This document shows positions 1 through 13,100 of a stretch of DNA of 64,000 bases, one piece after another. The number at the start of each line of letters is the position of its first letter. Within the stretch, counting starts at the first letter, position 1. The stretch is from Panax quinquefolius. Taxonomy: Eukaryota; Streptophyta; Magnoliopsida; Apiales; Araliaceae. The translations under genes were made by a program, and so were the position numbers. The stretch lies in contig CM035171.1 of NCBI GenBank assembly GCA_020205615.1, positions 5,073,601 through 5,137,600 of the forward strand, written 5' to 3'. The notes beneath the pieces are model-generated. The model was not told the DNA's origin, searched no databases, and saw only the letters and a list, made by a program, of their open reading frames with translations.

Positions 1-784
1 TACATTGAAAAATACTTGAAAAATTTAACAAGTATAATATAATACTAAATAAGACCCCAGTTGATATAAATCTTCATCTAGCTAAAAATGAAGGTGATGA
101 CATATCTCAATTAGAATATTCTCGTATAATAGGCAGTTTAATGTATGTCATGAACTATACTGTACCGTATATAACTTATTCTGGTAAAGTAAGCTAAGTA
201 GGTATCTGAGTAATCCGTAAAGATCATCGAAAGCAATTTTGAGAGTTTTAGAATATTTAAAACATACTCAAAAATATGGACTGTTATACAAGATATCCAG
301 CAGTATTGGAAGGATATAGTGATGCTAATTGGATATCTGATAATAAAGACTCAAAATCCATAAGTGGATATGTCTTTACCCTCGAGATGCATCATGATCT
401 TGAAAATCCTCAAAACAAACGTGTATTGCAAGGTCTACAATGGAATCAGAATTCATTGCTTTAGACAAAGCTGGAGAAGAAGCAGAGTGGCTTCGTAATT
501 TTTTAGAGGATATTTCAAATTGGTCAAGACATGTGCTAGCTATATGTATACACTGTGATAGCCAATCAACATTGGAAGAAAGACAGAAGTCATTTATATA
601 ACGGTAAGTCACGCCATATACGACGTAGACATAATACCGTTAGACAATTGTTCTCAAATGGAATTATCTCAATTGACTATGTAAAGTCAAAAGATAATAT
701 TGCGGATCCGGTTACGAAAGGTTTAACAAGAGAGCAAGTGAAAAAATCATCGAAAGGAATGGGTTTAAAGCCTATTATTTAAAT
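1..784 (+). pseudogene. Ty1/copia pol remnant (end of RT and RNase H)
   Basis: This is the 3' end of a copia polyprotein. The reading frame is broken several times, but the order of blocks is that of the RT-to-RNase H region of Tork/Sireviridae-like plant copia elements. Visible blocks are an EYSRIIGSLMYVMNYT segment (about 109-165), a [16 protein letters not shown] segment (about 298-345), SGYVFTLE, a [18 protein letters not shown] block (about 437-490) read in a second frame, CDSQSTLEE, and NGKSRHIRRRHNTVRQLF through ADPVTKGLT (about 598-740) in a third frame. The DANW and HCDSQ blocks belong to the RNase H fold. Internal stops and frame changes show that it is dead. Gag, protease and integrase would lie upstream, outside the window. 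Confidence is high for the family and low for the exact clade. Confidence 0.88.
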
Positions 785-1388
785 AAGAGTCGTCATAGTG
801 GCAACCCAACCTAGCTGACTGGAGATCCCAAGATCTAGGTTCAATGGGTAAACCGAACTATGTAGTACTCAGTAAAGCACTGAGGAGATATTTAATCCTA
901 ACCATTCCTATTATGAGACAATGCACATCTGCCGCGAGAATCAGGATAAGATACGCTTTTAATGATTTTTATATCTTGAAATATATTCAAGTGGGGTATT
1001 GCAGGATACTCTTGATAAAAGTCACCTTCGTGAGTAAGAAGGGGGCCACTTCTGTGAGAATTTTGAAGGCTAAATTCTCTAATATACTCACGGAACCAAG
1101 AGGTGTTTCAAGGCCAAACTGAACACAAACGTGAGAACCAACTATGTCTCGAAGAGATATTTTGTGAATTCTATCATCTTGGTTTACGAAAAGTCGATAT
1201 TCAAAGACATCAAGTATCTTCGATTAGCCAAGTAAATCCGATAGATTTTACTAGTAGCAAGTTCAAAGCCACTAAAGCTACTTAACCCGATGAAATATCT
1301 TTTCTCATGTACTCGAACTAGTGTCTCCGCGATATTCATAACATATTTTTTCATATTGTAAAGCCAATTTTACATTCATGTGGGGGAT
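785..1388 (+). mobile_element. copia 3' leader up to the polypurine tract
   Basis: Non-coding stretch between the RNase H end and the 3' LTR. It ends in a purine-rich polypurine tract, TGTGGGGGATT at about 1379-1389, immediately before the LTR. Short open frames here show no recognisable domain. This length of 3' untranslated leader is normal for this kind of copia element. Confidence 0.7.
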
Positions 1389-1826
1389 TGTTGGAAATGG
1401 GTTTGATAAAATATATATTTATGTGTTCAAATCCATTAAGAATTGAATGAGAAAATTGACGGCCGATCGGATCGTGGTTTGGGTTCGGTGGGTGGGTAGG
1501 CGGATTGACGGCGTCTAATCTGTAATAAATCGCCTAATTATTCTATAAATAAACTATGTGGGATTATATTTTCGGCATAAGTTTTATTACATCGTTCGCT
1601 TTCAAGGTCCCGTCCCCGCCTCGCCTGCTTCCTTCCTTATGCAATCCCGCTTCGCAGATAGTTCTGCTCTTCCTTCGCAATCCTGCTTCACGCCGATCGT
1701 CCCATTCCTTCCCTTCTGCAATCCCGTTTCTGCAGATAATCCCGTTCCTTCCCTTCTGCAATCCCATTTCTGCAGATTTCCCGTTACTACAAATCCCGTT
1801 CTCTGTCAAATAATATTTCAGTAACA
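1389..1826 (+). repeat. copia 3' LTR
   Basis: The LTR begins TGTTGGAAATGG right after the polypurine tract and most likely ends TTTCAGTAACA, so it has the TGTT...AACA inverted ends usual for copia. A TATA-like TATAAATAAAC lies near 1544. A CT-rich segment (about 1695-1795) holds a roughly 43-bp unit twice (CCTTCCCTTCTGCAATCCC...). The 5' LTR is outside the window, so the right boundary rests on the terminal dinucleotide only. Confidence 0.72.
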
Positions 1827-2414
1827 GTAAGTGTTCTTAATTTTTCTTCATGCATGCATAATTAATATTCATGTAAGTTCAGTACATAAACATTGAATTT
1901 GGTTCGATGTGTTCTTAATTTTGAAGTGCTTCTAATTAAGAACTGGAAATCCGTTTTATCTTGGAAAACAATTATTCAATTAATCCTTAGCATCCATGAA
2001 GGAATAAATTTGCTTTAAGGAGACTTTGTGAATTCAAAGGACTCAAATTTATTTATTAATAATTTCTGTGTTATATATATATAAAATTATGTTATATTTT
2101 ATTATATATATATATATATAAATAATACTATATATTACAGATAACATATCTTACTATATATATATATATATTTCGCTCCTGAAAATCACAAATTAAAAGG
2201 TTGTAAGATTATATGTGTTGATTTCTTTCCAATTACATTTACGTTCAACTAATAAAGCATTCCATTGGTATTCTTAAATTAGATGCTCAATTTTATTAGT
2301 TTTTGCAACTTTTTTAGACATTACATGTCCCAATCTCAACTAAGAAATTGTGTCATGTGACAATTTTTAAAGGTAATCCTTACACTCAATTATAAAAAGA
2401 GACAAAAAAGAAAT
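1827..2414. other. AT-rich intergenic stretch
   Basis: No gene seen. It holds short TA microsatellite runs near 2063-2175. The rest is low-complexity AT-rich sequence leading to the nested MITEs. Confidence 0.6.
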
Positions 2415-2416
2415 TA

Positions 2417-2979
2417 CTCCCTCCATTCTTAAAAGATTGTCGTTTTAGAAAAAAAAATTTGTTCCAAAAAGTTTATCGTTTACAACTTTTGAGGAGAATA
2501 AATTATTTACTTTCCTATATTACCCCTACCTTCTCTCATTGTCCCAAGAAATTACTCCCTCCATCCCATAATAACTGTCGTTTTAGCTTGATGCACATGG
2601 ATTAAGAAAGTCATTTAGTGCTATCATTTATTAATTAAAATTGGTGTGAAATTTCATCACTACCACTTTATGGGAAGTTGAAAACTATTAATACAAGGGA
2701 GAAAATTTCTTTATTAAATGAGTAGGCTGTGAAAATGATATAGAAAGAAATAATTTATTCTCCTAGAAAGTTGTAAACGACAAATAAATTGGGAAAAAAA
2801 TTTCCTTCTATAACGACAGTTATTATGGAATGGAGGTAGTATCTCTCTTATATTAATAGTTTTCAACTTCCCATAAAAGGGTAGTGATGAAATTTCAAAC
2901 AAATTTTATTTGATAAATAATATTTTTTTAATCCATGTATCAAAACTCTTAAACGATAATCTTTTAGGAACGGAGGGAG
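2417..2979 (+). mobile_element. Stowaway-like MITE (outer element of a nest)
   Basis: Terminal inverted repeats CTCCCTCCATTC...GAACGGAGGGAG are flanked by TA on both sides (2415-2416 and 2980-2981), the Stowaway (Tc1/mariner) pattern. The TIRs extend inward as AAAAGATTGTCGTTTTAG against AAACGATAATCTTTTAG. The element is interrupted by a second MITE at 2555-2839; without it the element would be about 276 bp. A related uninterrupted copy lies at 9047-9258. No coding capacity. Confidence 0.9.
2555..2839 (-). mobile_element. Stowaway-like MITE inserted inside the outer MITE
   Basis: Ends are CTCCCTCCATCCCATAATAA and the matching inverted TTATTATGGAATGGAGGTAG-type end, flanked by TA (2553-2554 and 2840-2841). 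Its interior, read on the minus strand, matches the interior of the outer element: GTTTACAACTTTCTAGGAG and TAGTTTTCAACTTCCCAT recur in both. It is therefore a diverged relative in the opposite orientation. Confidence 0.9.
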
Positions 2980-2981
2980 TA

Positions 2982-4431
2982 TTATTTTTTCTATATCAAG
3001 AGTATCTCTTCCTGATCTAAAATTCAATTTAACTCTTTTCAATCGGAATACATATCCCGACAAGATGGAGTTTTACGCGGTGCATCGCGGGAGGAAGAAA
3101 GACGAGATATGGAAAAAGTAATTGGGATTAAAAGAAAAAGCAAATGACAGTGTCACAGTAATAATTATACCGTTAGAGCAATAGACGTAAAACTGTCGTT
3201 AAATTTTGAGTCTCCCCCGAGAAATCATTGGACTGTTTAGGAAAAATTTCCAGACTTGAAAATTGAAGACCTCCTTGTTGGCCTTTAATTTTGAGTTAAA
3301 AACTTGAAAGAAATTTAAATGAACTTCAAATTCATCCCTCCAATAAATAATTAAACCACAAAAATTAATTAACATTGAAACACTCAAACAGCTCATTTCA
3401 ATTTCTCTTTAATTCCCTATTTACAAAAGGGGGGGAGAGTGGGTGTTTCTGTTTGTAAAGATGATGATAAGTACTAACAAAGAAAACATCCCTCCAATTT
3501 TCTGTGCTTATAATCAAAACAACCACCCATGCAGTTTCTTCAACTACTCTCCGCCAGGAATATATAATATAATGCAGTAGTAGTAATTTCTCTTGATGAA
3601 TCCATTCGAGTGTGTTACGGTTTCTTGAAATTTCATTAAAATTTGATGCTTGTAGTACAAGTTATGTGTTTTTTTCTGCTAGCACCAAAAACGTTTATTT
3701 CATCAAAGCTAATCTTCCGTAACTAAGAGGGTTAGCTATAAAAGCCCATTGCGTATCTGCTGGGATGTTTTCAATTTAATATGTGAAAGCAAACGGATCG
3801 TGCTATTGTTGTTGCTACACTACTTTCTGAGGTCTAAAATTCCAAATGGTCTCATTAAATTTAGAGATACCTACCTACGTACCAATAACTTTCTTTTAAA
3901 GTTGACACAAAATTAATATAACCAGAGTTCAACCTAAATCATACTGCAACAGACCTAATCTAATATACACACACACTAGAGCACAACCAAGGGACTGTTG
4001 CTGCCTAATTGAGATCGATCACAGTTTACATTCTTCTTGTTAAACCAACTCTCGAAACCATATATGGTTTGGTTTTTACAGGCCTTACGAGCTAGTCCGT
4101 GAATGATTTTTGAAAACTGAACAAACAATCAAATAAGTTTACACGACTTACCATTCCTGCAGGTGATGATATGATCCAGATCAAAAACATGACACGTAAA
4201 CATAACAAATCTACCAGAATTTCACGAGCACAAAAGGCATGAACAAAACAAGACGTACCGACTCAACTGGGATATATGCCTGAATAATTGTAGTATTTAA
4301 CATGCATGAGTCTGGCACTGCAATTCGTAGCTAACATACCTGATTTAATGTAACCAAACACAACTTTTCATCAATACAAGCATTTAATTTGTAGCATAAC
4401 TTTTCAGTTGCTGTGCACAACAAACTGAGGA
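2982..4431. other. intergenic region upstream of the protease gene
   Basis: No gene or repeat recognised. The last few hundred bases presumably hold the promoter of the cysteine protease gene, but I see no motif I would commit to. Confidence 0.5.
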
Positions 4432-5853
4432 ATGGAGACAACCACTCTCTCGAAAACTGCTTGCTTTACTCTGTTCAATTTCTGGTTTTTGTGCATGCTT
4501 TCAAGAGCAACTTCCGAGGAGCACATGCCTGCAAAGTATGACTCAGAATCAATGTTGAAGAGATATGAAAATTGGCTGGCAAAACATAATCGAAAATATT
4601 TAAGTAGAGATGAATGGGAATTACGCTTTGGGATTTATCAATCCAATGTTCAGTTTATTGACTACATCAATTCTCAGCAGCTTTCATACAAACTCGTTGA
4701 CAACAAATTTGCAGACATGACAAACGAGGAGTTCAATTCTATCTACTTGGGTTATAAGAGTGTTGGGAGATCAACTAAGGGGCAGAACTTCACAATGAGA
4801 AAACTCAGAAGGCTTTGCCAAACAGCATGGATTGGAGAATGGAAGGAGCTGTGACTCCAATCAAAGATCAAGGCAAATGTGGTACTGAAATATCATTCTC
4901 TTTGTTTCTTCCTTTGAAGGAAGGATAACTATAGTACCTACCTTCTTATCTTGTCCTTCAGATAGATATTTGTCGCGAAAGGACCAAACTCTTTTACCAA
5001 AAGTAATCCAAACGAGACTAATAGCGAAATTTCATGTTGTCTAAAACAAACATTATCCGACAAACTAATATTCACGCTTTAGATAATGGAGTAGTATATT
5101 CATTATTTTTTGGGAGTCAAAGATCAGGGTCAATTTCCCATTAACTTACTGAGAAATCTGCATAGAATAAGTATTCTATGAAAATTGCTTTTGCTATTAC
5201 GTTCCCCAGTTAGAATCTTTGCGCTTACTAATATTGAATGCTACATGCCTTTCACTACAGGAAGTTGTTGGGCATTCTCTGCAGTAGCAGCCGTGGAAGG
5301 TATCACCCACATCAAAACTGGCAAACTGGTGTCTCTGTCAGAACAAGAGCTTGTGGACTACGATGTTAACCGAGGTAACGAAGGCTGCAATGGTGGATTC
5401 ATGGATAAAGCATTTGAGTATATAAAAGGGATTGGTGGTCTCACCACGGAAAGAGATTATCATTTTACAGGAAGAAATGGTAGATGTAAGGTAGGCAAAA
5501 CTGAAAACCATGCAGCAACAATAAGCGGCTACAAAAACGTACCTGCTGGGGACGAGAGGAGCCTAAAAGTTGCAGTTGCAAACCAACCAGTATCAGTGGC
5601 GGTTGATGCTGCTGGCTATAATTTTCAGCTTTATTCTGAAGGAGTCTTCTCAGGCTATTGTGGGAAAAACCTCAATCACGGGGTAACAATCATTGGCTAT
5701 GGAGCACAAAATGGCGAGGAGTACTGGCTTGTGAAGAATTCATGGGGCACCCAATGGGGAGAAACTGGCTATATTAAGATTAAACGTGGCTCCACTGATA
5801 CAAGTGGTACTTGTGGCATTGCCTTGGAGGCTAGCTACCCTATTAAGGATTGA
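4432..5853 (+). pseudogene. senescence-type papain-family cysteine protease, frameshifted
   Basis: A C1A (papain-like) cysteine protease resembling the SAG39/SAG12 group of vacuolar proteases. Exon 1 is 4432-4881 and exon 2 is 5261-5853, joined by a GT-AG intron at the usual place inside QGKCG|SCWAF. Visible parts are a hydrophobic signal peptide (residues 1 to about 28), an I29/ERFNIN propeptide with YENWLAKHNRKY and NKFADMTNEEF, the catalytic Cys in GSCWAFS, His in NHGVTIIGYG and Asn in NSWGTQWGE, and the GCNGG motif. Between about 4790 and 4815 the frame moves from 1 to 0, so the conserved LPNSMDWR...[11 protein letters not shown] is read only after a one-base loss (or two-base gain). A conserved disulfide Cys (LVDC in the family) is Tyr at 5359-5361. 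Both changes suggest a pseudogene, although a sequencing error could explain the frameshift. Confidence 0.88.
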
Positions 5854-5924
5854 AGAATCTTGTTACGTTGTTCAACTTTGCTTCTGCATTTAAATGATGG
5901 ATATAGGTCTAAGTGTACCGATAT

Positions 5925-6187
5925 TATCTCCATATCATTAAAGAGATAAATGATTTCGATTTTATAGCATGTAAGAATTACCCCAAGTAAACAATAATGC
6001 AGACATGCATTATCTCCATGTCATTAAAGAGATAAATGATTTTCAATCTAATAGCGTGTAACGGTGTAATAATTACCCCAAGCAAACTACGTAAACAATA
6101 ATGCAGATATATCTCCATATCATTAAAGAGAGAAATGATTTCCATCTTATAACATGCAAGAATTACCCCCGCCAAACTACGTAAACA
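5925..6187 (+). repeat. three tandem repeat units downstream of the protease gene
   Basis: Units of roughly 75-90 bp begin near 5925, 6010 and 6112. Each starts ATCTCCATATCATTAAAGAG and continues through GAATTACCCC to CAAACTACGTAAACAA. Copies differ by small indels. They lie just past the stop codon and may fall in the 3' UTR. Confidence 0.8.
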
Positions 6188-6189
6188 AG

Positions 6190-8460
<2,271 letters not shown>

Positions 8461-8729
8461 ATGGTGTAATCTAATTAATCTTTCATGTACATATTTCATC
8501 TTAAATTGTATGTTGGAAGTTTAATTTCTACTCCCTTTAATTTGCTCCTAATTTTATTTTATTTTATTTCAAAAAGAAAAGAATAGTGTTCACCATTTTA
8601 TGGTTCCATAGAATTGCAGAGCCTTCTAATTTTGTTTTTCATAAGCTAGGGGTCACAGTGATTTGACACATAGCCAGACTTTTTCTGTGTTCTTCTTTAA
8701 TTACTTCAGAGCGAGAAGAATGAGAGGGG
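8461..8729. other. 3' flank of the ROP gene
   Basis: AT-rich downstream sequence, presumably 3' UTR and terminator region. Nothing else recognised. Confidence 0.45.
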
Positions 8730-8861
8730 TTAATATGAAGTTAATTTTGGTCAATTGACTAGTACAATATCGACATGCAGATCGAAATGTGATTTCTCTC
8801 TCCATGTCAATATTGTATTAGTCAATTGACCAACTTAACATAAAGTTAACTTCATGTTAAC
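8730..8861. mobile_element. small inverted-repeat MITE
   Basis: A 132-bp element with TIRs GTTAATATGAAGTTAA (8730-8745) and TTAACTTCATGTTAAC (8846-8861). The inversion continues inward through TTGGTCAATTGACTAGTACAATAT against the ATATTGTATTAGTCAATTGA side. A diverged relative lies at about 59037-59177. No coding capacity. Confidence 0.82.
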
Positions 8862-9046
8862 GGGATCCAAGAAGAATGATTTGCTCAACTACAAAATATA
8901 TAATTAAGCAACAAATTGTGTAAAATCTATTAATATAAATGGGGCTCATTAAGGTAAAAATGATGCAACTGATTACAACTATGAACAATCAAATGTTACA
9001 TTAGTGTAAACTCATTCATGGTTGTTAAATATCATGTTAATTATTA

Positions 9047-9258
9047 ATCCTCCGTTCCTAAAAGATTATCGTTTTAGAAGAAAAAATTTGTTCCAAAAAG
9101 TTTGTCGTTTACAACTTTCGAGGAGAATAAATTATTTATTTTTCTATATTACCCCTACCTTCTCTCATTGTCCCAAGAAATTATCTCTCTTGTATTAATA
9201 ATTTTCAACTTCCAATATGCTAAAACCTTAAACGACAATATTTTAGAAACGGAGATAG
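9047..9258 (+). mobile_element. uninterrupted Stowaway-like MITE (relative of 2417-2979)
   Basis: Starts TCCTCCGTTCCTAAAAGATT and ends AATATTTTAGAAACGGAGATAG, with TA at 9259-9260. The left 130 bases match the outer element at 2417-2554 nearly base for base. At TCCCAAGAAATTATCTCTCT (about 9171-9190) it preserves the site that the inner MITE occupies in the other copy. It lacks about 65 bases on the right that the other copy keeps. Confidence 0.88.
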
Positions 9259-9259
9259 T

Positions 9260-9752
9260 AACTTTTTTGGGGGTATCATTAAGAACCCCATTCATTTTGA
9301 AGAACCCAACCACACAAGGTTGTAACCGACTTTTTCATAAAGCAAACAAAAAAAAACTTATCTTCTTTTTGCAAGAAATTATTAAAGAAAGCAAAGCTAT
9401 TCAACCCAAATTTGACATACATTTAACAATTTCTCAATTCTATATAAAGAAAATTATTAACACAATCAAATTAACCTAAAAGGCTAAAAATGTACTTCTT
9501 ATCAATTTTGAAAAGAAGAGTTCTATTTGCCTAATTTTTTGTTTGACAACACCTAATTAACTACACGAGGTTTATAGTTATGAGTTTTATTTAACCTCAT
9601 AACTATAGACTATAGGTGTTTATATGTCGACTTTTAAAACTAAAGTAGTGATGTGAGAAAACGTTTAATCTTAGGTAGTCAAGTGAAATTTATCAAAAAA
9701 AAAAAAATAGTATTATGTTAATAATATATATTACCAAAATACTTCGATGTAA

Positions 9753-9796
<44 letters not shown>

Positions 9797-10161
9797 TCCA
9801 ATACCCAAAAATGTTTACATAGTATGTATTTCAATATATTTAATTACATGAGTATGCGTACAAATATTAAGCCTAAATAAATTTTGACTTTGTATTATCT
9901 GAGGGTGGACGTGAAAACGGAACAAATTTAAAATACAAAAAACGAATTTAAATAGTAACATCCATACTAGTATTAATTCCTAACCGCGGCCCTAACAAAG
10001 TTAGATTCGCCATCCACGCTTGTAGTAATTCCTAAGCTCGTACAAATATTTGAGTTAGAACAGCCCGACTCGTTAGCAGCCGCCAAAACCCTTCGATGAA
10101 TCCTAGTGTAAAATCCCAGTTCCAATAATGTCCAACTGAGAGCAAAAACACGCCCAAGACA
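9260..10161. other. intergenic region with TA microsatellite and TypA upstream sequence
   Basis: No gene recognised. A (TA)n run occupies about 9759-9793. The last 150 bases are less AT-rich and should carry the promoter and leader of the GTPase gene that starts at 10162. Confidence 0.55.
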
Positions 10162-13100
10162 ATGGTTGGTCCACTAATTCGTTCGCTCTGGTCCTCAACA
10201 AGAAACTCTCTATCCTCTTCCTACAACTCCAACCCTGCAGTTGCTCCTCTCAAACCCTATCTATATGAACGCGCCACCGGCATCAGCCGCGCCTTTTCGG
10301 CAACACCGGCCGCCTCCGCTGCATCCTCACCAGGAGGCGCGCTGGACCCGAGCCTGCTCCGGAACGTGGCGGTGATAGCTCATGTCGATCATGGTAAAAC
10401 CACATTAATGGATCGGCTACTCCGGCAGTGTGGAGCCAGCATTCCTCACGAACGAGCCCTCGACTCCATTAGTCTCGAGCGGGAGCGTGGCATTACTATT
10501 TCCTCGAAGGTCTGAACTTTCTCTAGTCCAAACATATGCCTAAAACATTCTCTGTTTAGTATTATTTGAGAAAATATATCTTTGTATCTTTGATTCAATT
10601 ATTATGTATTGCTTTTAGATGTAATTCTGTACGTTCAGTTTAGTTGGTTTGTAAAAAAGTTAAAACTATCCCACTTTCTCTAACTGTAAGGAACAGAGAA
10701 GTAGTATTTGAGAAGAATTAAGAAAGAAATTTGGGGAAGAAGAAGACAGATAGGAGAAATCAGGAGATAGAGAGAGAAAGGAAACTTCACATTATCATTC
10801 ATCAATTCCAAATAGAATTACAACTAAGATATATATCTACTTAGAATACCTATTACAACTATGACCCAACTAATCCTATATTTACTTCTATATATTTGCC
10901 TAATCCTTACATTCCATACTCCTCAAAAACACCCTTGCCCTCAAGGGTGAGGTTTATCACAAACAAAACAATAGACTGAAAATATGAAAACAACAAATAC
11001 CAGCTATACTAGAGACTCCTTGATTTTCAGCAGCTGCAGATTGTACATTAGCGAGTGATTGAGCACAAAAACTCCTTGATTGTGCATCCGTCAGATTGTA
11101 TGCTGAATTCATGCAGTTGCTAATGTTGAGCTCTTTTTCAGCACTACCACATAGAGTAACTATTGCACCAAGTAAGTTGTTCTTCTCCATAACCCCAACC
11201 ATCAACTTGGTTTTACTTAATTCTGTACAGTTACACTCAAAATGGAATTTAAGAGCCTTTCCAACAATGGTTAGTAAAATCATCCCTCCGTGTGCACTTT
11301 GAAAATTTCCACCAATGGCACTCCCTGCTATCAATTTCCTACCTATAAGCAAAGGAAAGGCCGGTAGCTCAAGTGACTGGTGCACCAAGCACGATCTGCT
11401 TCTTTAACAAGTTAATCAATTGCAAAATTGGATGATCTGCCGATACATTATTTATATTATCATCCATTTTGACATCCTCCATCTGATTTGGATCATGGCT
11501 AATCACAAAAAAATCCGCGCCTAGATGTTCCAAGAGCTTCTTATTTCTTGGCACAATAGATAACTAACTTGTAATTACCACCAACACTAATAGTTTCACC
11601 AACTTTACCAGTCACCATTTTCTTTTGATATCCAAGCCGGTTGTTGCAAACTTCATTAAAAACAGTCCCATTAGTTACATGTATCACAAGCCAACATTTA
11701 ATTTCTTGCACCTGATGTGGTTGCTTATTTATGTAATGCAGCCAAGAGTATTTGTAACAGTGTTTGGAGTGTCTTGACTCCCAACTTGCATGTAATGCCA
11801 AGATCCCATCATAAGACTTTGAGTTTAGATCCTTCTCAAATTTGTCTTTGTCTATATCTGGCTCATTGTCATTTAAGTACCCAGAGACATACCCTTCTGT
11901 TGACATGGCTAATACTTCAAGCAAGAATGCAGTGCAATTATGGAGGTCCTTTCTTGTCTGGACGCATCACGATTTTGGGCCGGAGAAACCCCGAAATCTG
12001 TCACCTTCCCTGTTCAGACACTAATCATCCATCTGTAAGGGCTGTATGATCGTTTCTGTTTGAAATTCCATCATCTTGTAGTTTTCGTCCAACATCAAAA
12101 GGCTCAAGAGGATATACTGATTTATTGGTACCATGTAACTTGATTATATCCATGGTAATCATTACTAAACCTGAATCATTCACCATGCAACCAATTTTTC
12201 CATCAAACAGAGGTACATTATGAGCATTTCCCAATTGGCTTTTATAAACATTTTTAGTTTGTAATATGATTTTACAAAACCTTTTGGTGGCACCAACTGT
12301 GAAATTTTCCCATTTATGTCTAGCAAGTCAAATGTTGCAGAAGTTGTTTCGCCAATATTTGTCGGTTGAGGCAGTTCAACACCCAATAATAGTTGATGGT
12401 TATTAGGACCATTATATTCCCCATCATCTGCACTCAAAGCCTTCGTATGTATAGTCCTAGTTTTACCCCCACTATCATTATACATAGGTTGGTTTGGATT
12501 ATTTAGCCCAACACATAAACAATAATCTTATTGTCTTAAGACGGCAATGAGAACACTCCAAGATGATTTATCTCTATTAGGCATTTCATCGAACACCTTG
12601 CACGCAACACAAATTTCTTTTTCATTTGCAAAGAACGCCCTTTCCTTGGTGTTTGCTGCCAAGTTAGGAGATGAGAATTCACATTTTGGAACAGAAATAA
12701 CCTTGTCCTGAATTGATTGAGTACAAACTTGATTGACGAGTGAGCTTAGGTCTTCAACTTTTGCTAGCAAATCTTTATGATCTCCAACCTCAGGTACAAT
12801 TGGATCGGCGTCTTCATCACCAGTTTGATCAATATCTCTGGTACATGGGTTCATTTCTTCCTCATCAAACTCCATAATCGCATCACCATGTTCATCTTTT
12901 TCATCATAATCTGACCAAACAACATTTGTTTTTACACACAGACAGTCGTCATCTCGAGTGTAACTGCATATTAGCATTTTTTTTGTCAGGTTCAGGATCA
13001 GATTTGCGGTGATCGTCCTTCATAGTTTCAACGAAGTGATTTGTGCAATCAACCATTGAAATTGAGAATTTTTCTCTTGTAGACCTTTTACCAAAACCTT

